Assembly: GCA_038363925.1 (NCBI GenBank)
Contig: JAQQWL010000002.1
Span: forward strand, 1,116,001-1,180,000
DNA length: 64,000 nt
DNA from: Apiospora phragmitis
Lineage: Eukaryota; Ascomycota; Sordariomycetes; Amphisphaeriales; Apiosporaceae
Reading direction: 5' to 3'
The notes below the pieces were generated by a model. The model did no database searches. It saw only the letters and a list, made by a program, of their open reading frames with translations, and was not told the DNA's origin. How positions within the stretch are numbered: the stretch's first letter is position 1; the number at the start of each line of letters is the position of its first letter. Positions 34,395 to 48,880 of the stretch are shown in pieces. Made by a program: the position numbers and the translations under genes.

Positions 34395-34653
34395 TAATTT
34401 TAAAGATATTTTAATTATAAGTAAATAATTTTAAAGATATTTTAATTATAAGTAAATAATTTTAAAGATATTTTAATTATAAGTAAATAATTTTAAAGAT
34501 ATTTTAATTATAAGTAAATAATTTTAAAGATATTTTAATTATAAGTAAATAATTTTAAAGATATTTTAATTATAAGTAAATAATTTTAAAGATATTTTAA
34601 TTATAAGTAAATAATTTTAAAGATATTTTAATTATAAGTAAATAATTTTAAAG
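34395..34653. repeat. Perfect 31-bp tandem repeat, eight copies
   Basis: The unit starting at 34395 (TAATTTTAAAGATATTTTAA followed by TTATAAGTAAA) recurs at 34426, 34457, 34488, 34519, 34550, 34581 and 34612 without a single difference, then 11 bases of a ninth. The homologous place in Element 2 (about 45796-45830) has only one unit. 31 is not a multiple of three, so the array is not a coding repeat. Confidence 0.95.
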
Positions 34654-34736
34654 TTAATTAAAAAATAAGCTAACTTTAATAAAATATATTAAGAAAAGGT
34701 TTAATTAATAAGTAGCGGTTTAAAAAGCGACCCTTT

Positions 34737-35422
34737 TATTACAACCCGACCTAACCATGCGGCTAAGACCCTACTCGCCGGAACGGAATTACTATGCCCC
34801 GACCAGGCTACGACGTTATAATTATTAACCGTATTACTAACTATATTAATATAAACTCCTTTATATTATAAAAACGCGTAAATATAACTACGAGGATATC
34901 TTAAATAATAAAAGGATAGACCCGACTTAAAAAAGTAGCTAAAAAGGGATCACGTAATAATAAGCGACTAAGACCACCGCTCTAATAAGTAAGCTAGGAG
35001 CGACGGGGTTACGACGCCTTTAAATAAGCTATTAAAATAGATTACTACGATTTAAGGGATAAATTACCGTAAGTTAATAACGGGATTATTATAAGCTAGC
35101 GGACGACTTAACGGATTAATAAAAGAAGAGACGGATATATAATAACGAATATTCTTTATATATTTTATATAAATATTTTTTATTTTAATAATTAATTTAA
35201 ATATTAATTTTAATTTATTAATAAAATAAATAATTTTAATAAAACTATTATAAATACCCTTAAACCTATGTATTTTAATTACTTTTGTTTTTATAAACTA
35301 TTATTTATTATATTAATAAAAGCGACTTTTATTATATATTTAGATACTTTTTTATATTATTAATAGAAACTTTAATATATTTTACTAGGTTTTTTTTTAG
35401 AATTTAAATAATATTTGTTATA
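34737..35422 (+). repeat. Element 2 5' LTR (U3 type B)
   Basis: Starts TATTACAACCCGACC and ends ATTTGTTATA. It pairs with the 3' LTR at 49547-50231 over its whole length, including a U3 with the shared words TAGGAGCGACGGGGTTAC; differences between the two are mostly transitions. Confidence 0.9.
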
Positions 35423-37391
35423 TTTTAATTATTTTTATTTTTACGAGTTATTATTTAAACTTTTAAGCAATAGTATTATAAGAATTATATTTATATTTAG
35501 CCTTAGTAATATTGTTTAATAAAGAAAGACTTTTATTATTACTTTTAATACCTCTTTAATGGGACTTTATTATAAACGTTAATAACGATGATAATAATAA
35601 TGAGCTTATATAATAAGCGCTAGTTAAACGAATTAAAGAATTCGAATAAAAGAGCGCTAATTATTAATATTATTATATTAAGCTTAAAAAAGAGCGTAAC
35701 GAGCTTTTAATTAAAAGTACCGTAGGATAAATACCTTATAATATTAATAAGTTATGCGAGGAGGTGCGTTTTTTTTATATAGCTATTAATATTATTTAAA
35801 CCCCTATTATATTAATGAAGGGTATAAAGATTAGTATGTTAATATTTTTTAATAAAATAAGTGGGAACTTTTGAAGCTTTTTTATTTGAATTAAAACTTA
35901 TTAACGATTTTATAAAAAGATGTTCTAAAACTTTACTTAACGAGTTATTTATGTTGCTTCGTTTTTTAAAAATAAAGTACTCGTTTAGTTTGAACCTTAT
36001 TTAAACGAACTTATAAAAAACGATTAATAAGTTAAGTTATACCGCATAGAAGTATAGTATATTTTTAAAAGTTATAACGGCTTCGAACAGGCTTTTAAAT
36101 TACTTTTTTAAGACCTCGATAAAAAGCGATAGGCGGAAAAAGAACTTAAAACTTTTAAATAAAAAGGATTAGCCGCTTTCTATATAGCTAAGTTCTAACG
36201 TATTATAATTTAATTAAATTATACCGAAATTATAAAAATTATAATATATTATTAAAAATTAAAGGACGATATTAAGAATGAACTTAGTCGGCTTAACACC
36301 TTTAATAACTTTTTTCGTATATAGAATTTATTATTAAAATTAATACTTATATATATAAGTAACGCTACGAAAAGTAAGGCGGACTTTAACGGTAAATTAA
36401 TCGAACTTAAATTAATATAAGGCGATTATAATAATATAATTATATACCGTTTAAGAATATTACGACGTATAGCTATTATAATAAACTTATAAACCTTAAT
36501 ATTATTAAATATAATAAATAGGATAGGAAGTTACGTAATATTTGTTATAATTATTAAAAGCTAAGATATTACGTTTAAGAATATTAAGTATTAAAAAAAG
36601 ATTTTTAACGAGTTTTAAAAAGATAATATATTAATGCTATTAAGGTAAAAAACACTTTTATAATAATTATTAAAAATAGTAGCGTTATTATTAAACACGG
36701 TAACTTATTTTAAATAGCCTATTATAACGATAGGTATACCTCTTATTTAATAGATAAAGAAAGTACCGGATAATTTCTTAAAACTTCGAAAGGCGGGAAG
36801 AACTATAGCCGAAGCGTCGCGGTAATATAAAAGGAGTAACCTCTTCCTTATAATAAAAATAATAATTTAATAAATAACATTATAAGCTAGTTAAAATAAT
36901 TAATAAACTATAAATATTTAATAAGTATACTAATAAACGAGCTAGTAAGCGAAATCGTTAAATTTAGAGACCTCAAGACCGACGGGTGGTTAGTTATCCT
37001 TAGTATTCTTTGCCCCGATTCGAAATACCTACGCTAAATACTTATTACGGCCGGTTTTAATTAAGGAATCTATAATAACTATATAATAAGGGATAACTTA
37101 TAAATCTCCCCTATATACAAAGGGTACTTTATACTCTTATAGATTTCGTATATATATAACGTTTATATTAAATACCTTGCGAAAAAGCTTAAGTATAAAT
37201 AATTTCTCTAAAGGATTAGTAAACGACCTATTATATAACTATACTTAGATTATATTATTAAAAAAATCCGAACGTCGATCTTAAATAGACGACGCGCGTA
37301 CTTATTAATATAAGAAGACTTATAGTAGTTATAATAATATTACTTAAAAGGGCGAGATTAAAAGGAATACTTCGAGGATTAATATTTTAAA
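35423..37391 (+). pseudogene. Element 2 gag relic with zinc knuckle
   Basis: No open frame survives. A CX2CX4HX4C knuckle can still be traced at 36543-36584: the first Cys codon (TGT) remains, the second and last Cys and the His read Tyr, and other positions read stop or Arg. Every change fits G-to-A or C-to-T. This is expected for the nucleocapsid part of a Gypsy gag. The sequence ends where Element 1 inserted. Confidence 0.65.
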
Positions 37392-38057
37392 TATAACGAA
37401 CGCTATCTAGGTTTTAAAAGAAACCTAGTAAGACGTACTGAGGTTTATATTAATAATATAAAAGAGTATCCGAACGTGCGATAAAAGTCGCTTCTATCGA
37501 TATAATAAGTAATAGTTTATAAAAACGAAAGTAATTAAGGTGCGTAGGCTTAAAAGTATTTATAATAGTTTTATTAAAATTATTTACTTTATTAATAAGT
37601 TTAAAATTAATATTTAAATTAATTATTAAAATAAAAAGTATTTATATAAAATATATAAAGGAAATATTTATCGTTATATATTTAATCTTTTTTTTATTAA
37701 TTTATTATTATTTAATAATCTTTTTTAAGCGTACTTAGTATTACTTAGTAATTATTTCTAATCACGTTTTATATTACTTAATAATCGTTCTTAATTACGC
37801 TTTATATTATTTAATGATCTCGCTTAAGCGTTTACCGTGCTACGTAACTTATTATTAGTCGCCGTTATTTTATAAGCGCGTTCGCCTTATTACTAAACGT
37901 GGTAATAACGTTGTTCGTTATTAAGGAAAGTCTAGTTTCGTGTTTATATAACTAGCGGTACGGTCCGTAATTATGGTATCGTAATTTATTTAGGGTATAA
38001 TAATTCCGTACCGGTAAATAGGGTTTTTTAGTTATATAATTAGGTCGGGTTATAATA
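37392..38057 (-). repeat. Element 1 3' LTR (left; U3 type A)
   Basis: Reads TATAACGAACGC at the left (complement of the LTR 3' end) and GGGTTATAATA at the right (complement of the LTR 5' end). 666 bp, same length as the partner LTR at 44428-45093. Confidence 0.92.
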
Positions 38058-41000
38058 TTATCCTCCTTTTTTAATTATTTTATTTTTAAAATATTAACTC
38101 TATAAATAATTTAGTTATCCGCTTATTATAATTTATAATAAATTCTTCCTTTTTTATTATTTTCGTTATAATATATATTTATTATAAATAATTACGTTAA
38201 AAAATTTCGAATTAAGTTTAATTATTCCTTTATTATTCGTTATACGGATTTCGTCGAAGCCTTTTTTAAATTCGGTTTCGAAGTTATGTTTTATAATCGC
38301 TATTTTACGAAAAAATAGTTTTATATAATAATAAAAAGCGTTAATAAATATAAAGAATATACTCGTATTAATTATACGTACGATAGCACCGGGGTCTTAC
38401 TATTCTCTTTACGACATATATAGGATGAGCACGACCGCCTATTTTAAGAAAAGTCCGCCGTAAAGGCTTATTTCCTAAAGCTTTAGCGCCAGATTAACGA
38501 GGCCGTTGCTCGCTTTATTCGTTTTCGTAAATAGAAGGAGATAGCTTATACCTAAGGGGTAAAGTTGGTGTAGCGTAGTTTACGCTCTTTAAACGAGTTA
38601 GAGAAGCAGGAGCGTTAGGAATCTGAAGCCGTTATAGCCGTTCAAGCTTACGGGGGTTTTAGTATTATCGATTAGAACGCGACCGACTTTTTTTTCAAAC
38701 TAATCCCCGAAGTTATTATTTAAACGCCCGCAGTTTTTTAATAATATTCGTTAAATATTTTTTAATAAGTAGCCTTTTTATTAAACGAGGTATTAAAAAC
38801 TTTATCCTTTCCTTTTTTATTAATAATCTCGTTAATTTTATATTTATATTAATTTATTTCGACTTTTAATTATATATTAATTAAGGTTCTCTCGGCCGCT
38901 AATTCGAATAATAAAATATAAAATATAGGGTATATCTATATTATTTTAAATAGTAATAATTAATAATTAGTTTTTAAAATAACTTTTACGATTTTAAATA
39001 GTTTAATTTTTTTAAAATTTAATTTATTACTTAATCGCTTAATTTTAATATTTCGTCGTAAGAAGTAAACTTTTTCTCCTTTTTTAAAGGTTAGTCTTTT
39101 TAACCTTGTTTAATCGGCGTATCTTTTTATCCGCTATTAAAAAAAGGTGAGGTCTTGTTATAATATAATTTAGAGTTCTTTTAATTTTCTAACTTATATG
39201 ATCGCGATTAGTACTAATTCTCTTTTTAAAGGTTTTTTAATAATTTCTAAGTTATACCCGTAGTTCGCTCGGAATAATAAAATACGTATAGCTTCGTTAT
39301 TTATATTATTATAAGCGAATTAAGCTATAAGTAATAATTATATTTAATTATTTTATTCGTAATTAATATAATAACGTAAGTATTATTTTAAGGTTTAATT
39401 TATTCGCTCGGTTTATTTATTTATTTAAAGGTAATAAATTATAAATAGTTTATATTTAACTCTAAATTATGCTATAAGTGATTTTTAGAATTTAGCGGTG
39501 AACAGTTTGTTTTTATCGGAGATAATCGTTTCGGGCAGTCCGTACTAGTTAACGATTATTCGGAGGAACGTGTATACTAAGTTATTAATATCGCTAAATT
39601 CTTTATACGGTAAGAAATAAATATACTTCGTAAGTTTATTCGTAATTATTAGGATGCTATCGTAATTAATTTTAATTAGGGGTTTTTTTAATAAGGGCAG
39701 CTTAATAACGAAGTTAAGTATAATAGCTTTCCATACTTTGTCCGGTAGTAAGATCGGCTGTAGCTCTCCGTACGGCCGGTGTTAGGTGGCTTTTACTTTA
39801 TTATAAAGGTTATATTTACCGATTACTTTAGCTACGATTAGCTTAAGGTTTTTATAATCGAATTATTTAATAATTCTTTTTTAGGTTTTAAATATCCCTT
39901 AGTATCCGTATATAGGGTATTCGTAAATTTCTTAAATAAAGTTTTCGCGATACTATTTAGAGATATAGATCTTATTTTAATAAAAAATAAGGCCGTCGCG
40001 GTCTTCGAGGTAATCCTTAAAATAATTCGCGGGGTCAAAATCTTAACTAAATTATTAAAACTTAATAACTTATTCGTTATTATATTAAACGTGGTTCGTA
40101 ACGTTTAATTATTTTAAAGGTGCGAGGTTACTGTTTTAATCGTAAATAAGGATTGTCCGCGTTTCGGACAGGACTTCCTCCTAATGGTCCGGTTATCGGC
40201 TCAATACGTCGACGCGACCGTTCTCGCTACTTCTTTAATAAATAATAGTAAGGTTAAATCTTAATAAGAATTTAAACTATTATATTTATTATTTATTTAG
40301 TTTTTTAATAATAATAAATATTATAAGGTTTTTATAATCGGTATAAACCTTAATTAGCTTTATTATTTCGTTAAAATAATGTTTTTATTTTTTATAAGCT
40401 TTAATAATAGTTATTAGTTTTTTATTATAGATTTAGTAATTTAATTCTAATTCGTTAAGTTTTTTCGAAAAAAATACGATAAGGTACGATTTTCCGTTAT
40501 CGTTTTATTAATTTAATTACTTTCCGATCGTATAATTTAATACGTTAATTTTAATTTTAAAAAGTTTAAACGGGTTTATTATATAAAGTACTAATTCGTT
40601 AAGGATTCGTTCTTTAATATTATAAAAGGCTTCGTTTTCTTTTTCCGTTTATTAAAATAGTTTATCCTTTTTTATTAGGTTTATTAAGGGTATTACTATC
40701 CTGTTAAATTCGAGGACGAAAATCCGGTAATAATTAATTAGTTTTAAAAAAGATTTAATTTTTATAACGCTTATAGGCGTAAGCTATTCTTTAATTATTA
40801 AAATTTTCGAAAATTCTATTCAAATCTCGCCTAAAGATATTACGTATTTTACGAAGGTAATAGATCGTTAATAGAATTCGCTCTTTTTTAGGTTAATTAG
40901 TAAGTTAGTATCTTACAGCTTCTAAAATACTAGTTTTACGTGCTTTTAATACTATTTATTATTTTCGAAATAAATAAGGATATTATTAAGGTATATTATA

Positions 41001-44000
41001 ATAAATTTATCGAGGTATTTTTATAAAGTATAGTTAATTATAATTTAAAAATTAATTAATATATTAATTAAATTAAACGGTATAACTTAATACTCGAAAT
41101 AGCCGTACTTAGTCCGGAACGCGATCTTTTATTTCTCTCCTTTTTTAATTCGGATTAGGTTATATATATTAAAGAGGTCGAGTATTATAAAGATTTTAAC
41201 GTGTAATAATTTATTCGTAAATTATTAATTAAAAATAAAGGGTACCAGTTTTTAATAATAATTTCGTTAAGCTTCTAATAATCGATATATATATATTATT
41301 TAGGTTTCTCATCCTTACTCTTTTTTAAAACGAAGAGGATAAGGAAGCCTACTAATAATATAAACGGTCGGATAACTCTTTTCTCGAAATTTTCCGTAAT
41401 ATATTTTTTTAAGGCTCGTTCGTACTTTTAATTAAATCTATATATAAATATAAATAAGGGTTTTTTTTATCTTTAAAAAGTATTTTATAGTTTTATTATA
41501 TATAAAACGGTAAGCTTATTTTTAATTTCTTATTAAAAAATACTTCGAATTATTAATACTTTTTTAATATAATCGTTATAACGTTCAGTTTAAATTCCTT
41601 AATAATAATATATATTTTAAAAACTTTAAGTTTATTAAAGGGTCGCTTTTTAAACCGTTATTTATTAATTAAACCTTTTTTTAATATATCTTATTAAAAT
41701 TAATCTATTTTTTAATTAATTTTAAAATTATTTACCCGTAATTAAAATATCTTTAAAATTATATCGTATCCTGCGACGTCCGTGATATCATACGTAATTC
41801 GTTTATAACGTTTTCCGATATTAACCGGAAGGTTCGCGATTTCTTTCCATATTTTTTTATTATTATAAATTATAAATCCTTTATTAACGGTTTTAAATCG
41901 GTATAAAGCGTTTTTCTCCTATTATTCGAATTTAAAGTAATTAATAATTCGTAATAAAATATAGTTTTTTTACACTCCGCTATTGAGTAATACTTTAATA
42001 TAAACTCTTTTTACGCCTAATATTAATATAATATACTTATAGATAGCTTAATTATCCGTTATTTAATATAGGGACTTATCTTAGTCCGCCTATTATTATC
42101 CCTTTATAATAGGCGGCGTTTATTTCCCGAACGCTGCGTCTATAGGTTATTAACGATATCTTGCGATTAATCCTCGTATCGTCGCCGTTATTCCCTTTAT
42201 TCTTTATAGGGTATTTTTTAATACGTTAACGGAAATATTTCTATACTCCTTTTTATATAAAATACTATCCTTAATATTTAAAATTTAAGTTCTTCTAATA
42301 ATTCAAAGGTTTATTAAGTTCGTAATAATTTATAAATACTTTATAAATTCTTTAATATAATAAAGGGGTCTTTTTATTAAATATATATTTATACGTTTTA
42401 AAAGTATTAGGCGCTTTTTTTTTAAATGTTTATAAGCTCGCGATTTTTCTTAAACGTGTTTAAAATATTAGTCCTCGAAATACTCCTTCTAATCTCGTCC
42501 TTTTAAGTAATATTATCGTAATTACTATAAATCTTTTTATATTAATAAGTATACGCGTTATCCGTTTAGGATCAATATTTAAATTTTTTTAATAATATAA
42601 TCCGGGTATAATTACGTAATAGGTCGCTTATTAATCTTTCGAAAGAACTACTCGTATTTAAGCTTCTTTACGAAATATTTTATATAAGCGTCGTATATAT
42701 ACGAAATTTATAAAAGCGTAAAATATCCTTCGTAAATAAAGGAGATTTATAAGTTATCCTTTATTACGTAATTACCGTAAATTCCTTAATTAAAACCGGC
42801 CGTAATAAGTATTTAGCGTAAATATTTTAAATCGGGGTAAGGAATATTAAAAATAGCTAACTATCCGTCGGTTTTAAAGTTTTTAAATTTAGCGATCTCG
42901 TTTATTAGCTCGTTTATTAATATACTTATTAAACGTTCGTAATTTATTAGTTACTTTAATTAATTTATAATATTATTTATCGAATTACTATTTTTGTTAT
43001 AAAGAAGGGGTTGATCCCTTCGTATTATCGCGACGCCTCGGCTATAGTTTTCCTTACCCTCCGGGGTTTTAAGGAATTATCCGGTACCTTCCTTATTTAT
43101 TAAATAAAAAGTATACCTATTATTATAACAAGCTATCCAAAATAGGTTACTATATTTAATAATAACGTTATTATTTTTAATAATTATTATAAAAGTGTTT
43201 TTTATTTTAATAATATTAACGTATCGTCCTTTTAAAACTCGTTAAAAGTTTTTCTTTAATACTCGATATTTTCGAGCGTAATATCCTAGTTTTTAATAAT
43301 TATAATAAATACTACGTAGCTTTTTATTTTATTTATTATATTTAATAACGTTAAGGTTTATAGGTTTATTATAATAATTATATATTATAATATTTTTAAA
43401 CGGTATATAATTATATTAACATAATCGCCCCGTATTAATTTAAGTTTAACTAATTTATCGCTAAAGTCTGCCCTATTTCTCGCGGCGTCGCTCGTATATA
43501 TAAATATCGATTTTTATAATAAATTTTATATATAAAAAGAAGTTATTAGGGGCGTTAAGCCGGCTAAGTTCGTTTTTAATATTATCCTTTAATCTTTAAT
43601 AATATATTATAATTTTCGTAACTTCGGTATAATTTAATCGAGCTATAATACATTAGAACTCGGCTATATAAAAAGCGGCTAATCTTTTTTATTTAAAGGT
43701 TTTAAGTTCCCTCTCCGCTTATCGCTTTTTGTTAAGGTTTTGAAAAAATGACTTAAAGGCTTATTTAAAACCGTTATAACTTTCGAAAATACATTATACC
43801 TCTATACGGTATAGCTTAATTTATTAGTCGTTTTTTATAAGTTCGTTTAAATAAGGTTTGAACTAAACGAGTACCTTATTTTTAAAAAACGAGGCAATAT
43901 AAATAACTTATTAAGTAAAGTTTTAAAACGTCTTTTTATAAAATTGTTAATAAGCTTTAACCTAAATAAAAAAGTTTCGAAAATTTCCGCTTATTTTATT

Positions 44001-44427
44001 AAAAAGGGTTAACGTATTAATCTTTATACCTTTTTTTAATATAATAAGGGTTTAAATAATATTAATAATTATACGAAAAAAACGCACCTCTTCGCGTAAT
44101 TTATTAATATTAAAGGGTATCTATTTTAAAATACTTTTAATTAAGAGCTCGTTACGCTCCTTCTCAAGCTTAACGTAATAATACTAATAATTAACACTTT
44201 TTTATTCGAGTTCTTTAATTCGTTTAACTAGCGTTTATTATATAAGCTCGTCGTTGTTATTATTATTATCGACGTTTATAATAAGGTCTCATTAAGAGGT
44301 ATTAGGGGTGGCGATAAGAGCCTTTCCTTATCGGACGGTGTTACTAGGGCTAGGTATAAATATAATTCTTATAATACTATTATTTAAAGGTTTAAATAAT
44401 AACTCGTAAAAATAAAAATAATTAAAA
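38058..44427 (-). pseudogene. Element 1 gag-pol relic
   Basis: Minus-strand coding sequence destroyed by stops. Order from right to left: gag (about 44400-42500), RT near 41200-41400 (a GF-ILFV-KK-like motif and the following DY region), RNase H near 40200-40700, integrase zinc-binding region near 39840-40040 (a remaining frame of 66 codons), integrase core to about 39150, and a chromodomain-like segment near 38740-38850. Compared with Element 2 the same order and spacing hold. Confidence 0.75.
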
Positions 44428-45093
44428 TATAACGAACGCTATCTAGGTTTTAAAAGAAACCTAATAAGATATACTAGGGTTTATATTAATAATACGAGAA
44501 AGTATTTAAATATATAATAAAAGTCGCTTTTATTAATATAATAAGTAATAACTTATAAAAATAAAAGTAATTAAAGTGCGTAAGCTTAAAAATATTTATA
44601 ATAGTTTTATTAAAACTATTTACTTTATTAATAAGTTTAAAATTAATATTTAAATTAATTATTAAAATAAAAAGTGTTTATATAAAATATATAGGGGAAA
44701 TATTTATCGTTATATATTTAATCCCTCTTTTATTAATTTATTACTACTTAATAATCTCTTTTAAACATACTTAGTATTATTTAATAATCGCTTTTAATCA
44801 CGTTCTATACTACTTAATAATCGCTTTTAATTACACTTTATATTACTTAATAATCTCGCCTAAACGTTTATTATGCCACGTGATTTATTATCGGTCGCCG
44901 TTACTTTATAAGCGCGTTCGCCTTATCGCCGGGCGTAGTAATAGCGTTACTCGTTATTAAAGAAAATCTGGTTTCGTATTTATATAACTGGCGGTACGGT
45001 CCGTAGCTGTGGTATCGTAGCCTGTTCGGGGCATGGTAGTTCCGTGCTAGTAAATAGGGTCTTTTGGCCGCATGGTTAGGTCGGGTTATAATA
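44428..45093 (-). repeat. Element 1 5' LTR (right; U3 type A)
   Basis: 666 bp, ending GGGTTATAATA and followed directly by the TTAAA duplication. Its U3 retains more GC (for example CTGGCGGTACGGTCCG near 44987) than the left LTR. Confidence 0.92.
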
Positions 45094-45098
45094 TTAAA

Positions 45099-48000
45099 TA
45101 CGTTTAAGAAAAATCGCGAGCTTATAAATATTTAAAGGAAAACGCTTAATATTTTTAGGATATATAGGTATATACCTAATAGGAGAACCTTTTTATTATA
45201 TTAAAAAACTTATAAAACGTTTATAAATTATTACGAACTTAATAAACTTTCGAATTATTAAAAGAATTTAAACCTTAAGTATTAAGGATAGTACTTCGTA
45301 TAGGGAGGAGTATAAAAACACCTTTATTAATATACTAAAAAGCGCCTTATAGGGAACGAAGAGAATAACGGTAACGATATAAGGATCGATTATAAGATAT
45401 TATTAATAACCTATAGACGTAGCGTTTAAAAAATAGACGCCGCTTATTATAAAAGGATAATAATAGGCGGATTAAAATAGGTCCTTATACTAGATAATGA
45501 ATGATTAAGCTATTTATAAGTATATTATATTAATATTAGGTATAAAAAGAGTTTATATTAAAGCGTTATTTAATAGCGAAGTATAAAGAAACTATATTTT
45601 ATTACGAATCGTTAATTACTTTAAATTCGAATAATAGGAGAAAAACGCCTTATATTGATCTAGAACCGTCGATAAAGGATTTATAACTTACGATAATAGA
45701 GAAGTACGGAAGGAAATCGCGAACCTTTTGATCGATATTAAAGGACGCTATAAACGAATTATGTATAATATTACGGATGTCGCAAGATATGATATAATTT
45801 TAAAGATATCTTAATTATAGGTAAATAATTTTAAAATTAATTAAAAAATAGGTTAACTTTAATAAAATATATTAAAAAGAGGTTTAATTAATAAATAGCG
45901 GTTTAAAAAATAACCTTTTAATAAATTTAAGGTTTTTAAAGTATATATTATTATTAAAAAGCTTAAGCCGAACGTTATAATAATTATATTAAAAAAGTAT
46001 TAATAATTCGAAATACTTTTTAATAAAAAACTAGAAATAGGCTTACCGTTTTATACACGGTAAAATTATAAAATACCCTTTAAAAATAGGAAAGAACCCC
46101 TATTTATATTTATATATAAACTTAATTAGGAGTATAAATAAGCCTTAAAGGAATATATTACGAAAAATCTTGAAAAAGGAGTTATCTAACCATCCATATT
46201 ATTAACAGGCTTCCCTATCCTTTTCGTCCCTAAAAAGAACAAGGACGGGAAACCTAAATGGCGTATATATATCAATTATTAGAAGCTTAACGAAATTATT
46301 ATTAAAAACCAGTACCCCTTATTTTTAATCGGCGATTTATAGGATAAACTATTATACGCTAAAATTTTTATAATACTCGACCTTTTTAATATATATAATT
46401 TAATCCGAATTAAGAAAAGAAAAAAGTGGAAAACCGTGTTCCGAATTAAGTACGGCTATTTCGAATATTAAACTATACCGTTTAACTTAATTAACGTATT
46501 AATTAACTTTTAAATTATAATTAATTATATTTTATAAAAATATCTTAATAAGTTTATTATAATATACCTTAATAATATCCTTATTTATTCCGAAAATAAC
46601 GAGCAGTACCGAGAGTACGTAAAACTAATACTTTAAAAGCTATAAGACGCCAACCTATTAATTAACCTAAAAAAGAACGAATTCTATTAACGATCCGTTA
46701 CCTTTGTAAAATACATAATATCCCTAGGCGAAATCTAAATAGAACTTTCGAAAATCTTAATAATTAAAGAATAGCCTACGCCTATAAGCGCTATAAAAGT
46801 CAGATCTTTTTTAAAATTAACTAATTATTACCAGATTTTCGTCCCGGATTTAACAGAATAATAACACCCTTAATAAACTTAATAAAAAAGGACGAACTAT
46901 TTTAATAAATAAAGAAAAAAAACGAGGCTTTTTATAATATTAAGGAACGAATCCTTAACGAACTAATACTTCGCGTAACAGACTTGTTTAAACCTTTTAA
47001 AATCGAAACCGACGTATTAAACTATGCGATTAAAAGGTAATTAAATTAATAAAATAATAACGGGAAGTTACACCCCCGTTATATTTTTTTTAAAAAAGTT
47101 TAATAAACTAGAACTAAATTATTAAATTTATAATAAAAAGTTAATAATTATTATTAAAGCTTGCGAAAAATAAAGATATTATTTTAATAAAATAATAAAA
47201 CTAATTAAAATCTATACCGATTATAAAAACTTTATAACGTTCATTACTATTAAAAAATTAAATAAATAATAAGTATAATAGTTTAAATTTTTATTAAGAT
47301 TTAACCTTATTATTATCTACCGAAAGGGTAACGAAAACGGTCGCGTTAATATATTAAACCAACGACCGGACTATTAAAAAGAAGTCCCGCTCGAAACGCG
47401 AATAATTCTTATTTATAACTAAAACGGCAACCTCGTATTTTCAAAATAACTAAACGTTATAAACTATATTCAATATAATAACGAATAAGTTACTAAGTTC
47501 TAATAACTTAGCTAAAGTTTCAACCCTATAAATTATTCTAAAAATCATTTCGAAAACTATAACGGTCTCGCTTTTTACTAAAATAAGATCTATATCCTTA
47601 AACAGTACCGCGAAGATTTCATCCGAGAATTCCACGAGCACCCTATATACGGATATTAAAGAATATTTAAAACCTAGAGAAGGATTACTAGATAATTCGA
47701 TTATAAAAACCTTAAACCGATCGTGGCCAAAATAATTAATAAGTACGACCTCTATAATAAAGCTAAGGCCGCCAGATATTAACTATACAAAGAATTATAG
47801 CCGATCTTATTATTAAATAAAGTATAGAAAACTATTATACTTAATTTCGTTATTAAGCTGCTTTTATTAAAAGAACTTTTAACTAAGGTCGATTACGATA
47901 ATATCTTAATAATTACAAATAAATTTATAAAATATATTTACTTCTTATTATATAAAGAATCGAGCGATATTAACGACCTAATATATATATTCTTCCGAAT

Positions 48001-48880
48001 AATTGTTAACTAGTACGGGCTACCCGAGATAGTTATTTCTAATAAAAACAAGCTGTTTACCGCTAAGTTCTAAAAATCCCTAATAGTATAACTCGGTATT
48101 AAATATAAGTTGTCCACAGTTTACCACTTTTAAATAGATAGATAAATCGAGCGAATAAATTAAACCTTAGAGTAATACTTACGTTATTATATTAATTATA
48201 AATAAAATAATTAGGTATAATTATTATTAATAACTTAATTCGTTTATAATAACGCGGATAACAAAGTTATATATATGTTATTATTTCGAATAAATTACGG
48301 ATATAATTTAAAAATTATTAGAAAATTAATAGAAGGAGAGCTAGTATTAATCGCGATTATTTAAGTTAAGAAATTAAAAGAATTTTAAATTACGTTATAA
48401 TAAGACCTTACCTTCTTTTAATAATAAATAAAGGGATACGCCGACTAAATAAGGTTAAAGGGACTAATTTTTAAAGAAGGAGAAAAAGTTTACTTTTTAT
48501 AATAAAATATTAAAATAAAATGATTAAGCGATAAATTAGACTTTAAAAAGATAGAACTATTTAAAATCGTAGAAGCTATTTTAGAAACTAATTACTAATT
48601 ATCGCTACTTAAAATAATACGGATACACTTTATATTTTATATTTTATTATTTAAACTAATAGCCGAAGAAACCCTAATTAATATATAATTAAAAGTCGAA
48701 ATAGATTAATATAAGTACGAAATTAACGAAATTATCGATAAAAGAAAAGAAGGACGAAGCTTTTAATACCTCGTTTAGTAAAAAGGTTACCTATTAAAGA
48801 ATAATACCTGGGAGTTTAAGAAACACTTAGCGAACGCCGCGGAGAAACTCTAAAAGTTTAAAAAAGAGCTTCCCCCGCGG
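45099..48880 (+). pseudogene. Element 2 pol relic: RT, RNase H, integrase, chromodomain
   Basis: On the plus strand, RT begins near 46190 with GFPILFVPKKNKDGKPKWR, interrupted by a stop where a Gln/Arg codon is expected. The active-site box reads Tyr-Leu-Asn-Asn at 46565-46576 where functional enzymes have Tyr-Leu-Asp-Asp; GAY-to-AAT is a RIP change. RNase H spans about 46980-47370 (FKIETD; RKGNENG-like end). The integrase zinc region lies near 47600-47720 and its core near 47800-48300. A chromodomain at about 48710-48870 shows EGRSF, two stops in place of Trp/Arg codons, then KGY and NNTWE. Non-functional. Confidence 0.8.

Larger units (their letters stand above)
37392..45093 (-). mobile_element. 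Element 1: complete Gypsy chromovirus (7.70 kb) in inverted orientation inside Element 2
   Basis: Two LTRs of identical length (37392-38057 and 44428-45093, 666 bp each) bound the element, with TTAAA duplications at 37387-37391 and 45094-45098. Removing the element and one duplication restores the Element 2 sequence, as judged against Element 1's own copy of that region (about 42450-42490, minus strand). A polypurine tract on the minus strand (complement of 38058-38070) adjoins the left LTR, so transcription ran right to left. All genes are RIP-mutated. Confidence 0.93.

Noticed and set aside
34395..34653. Possible CRISPR-like array
   Set aside because: The units are directly adjacent with no spacers, in eukaryotic retrotransposon sequence; it is a simple tandem array.
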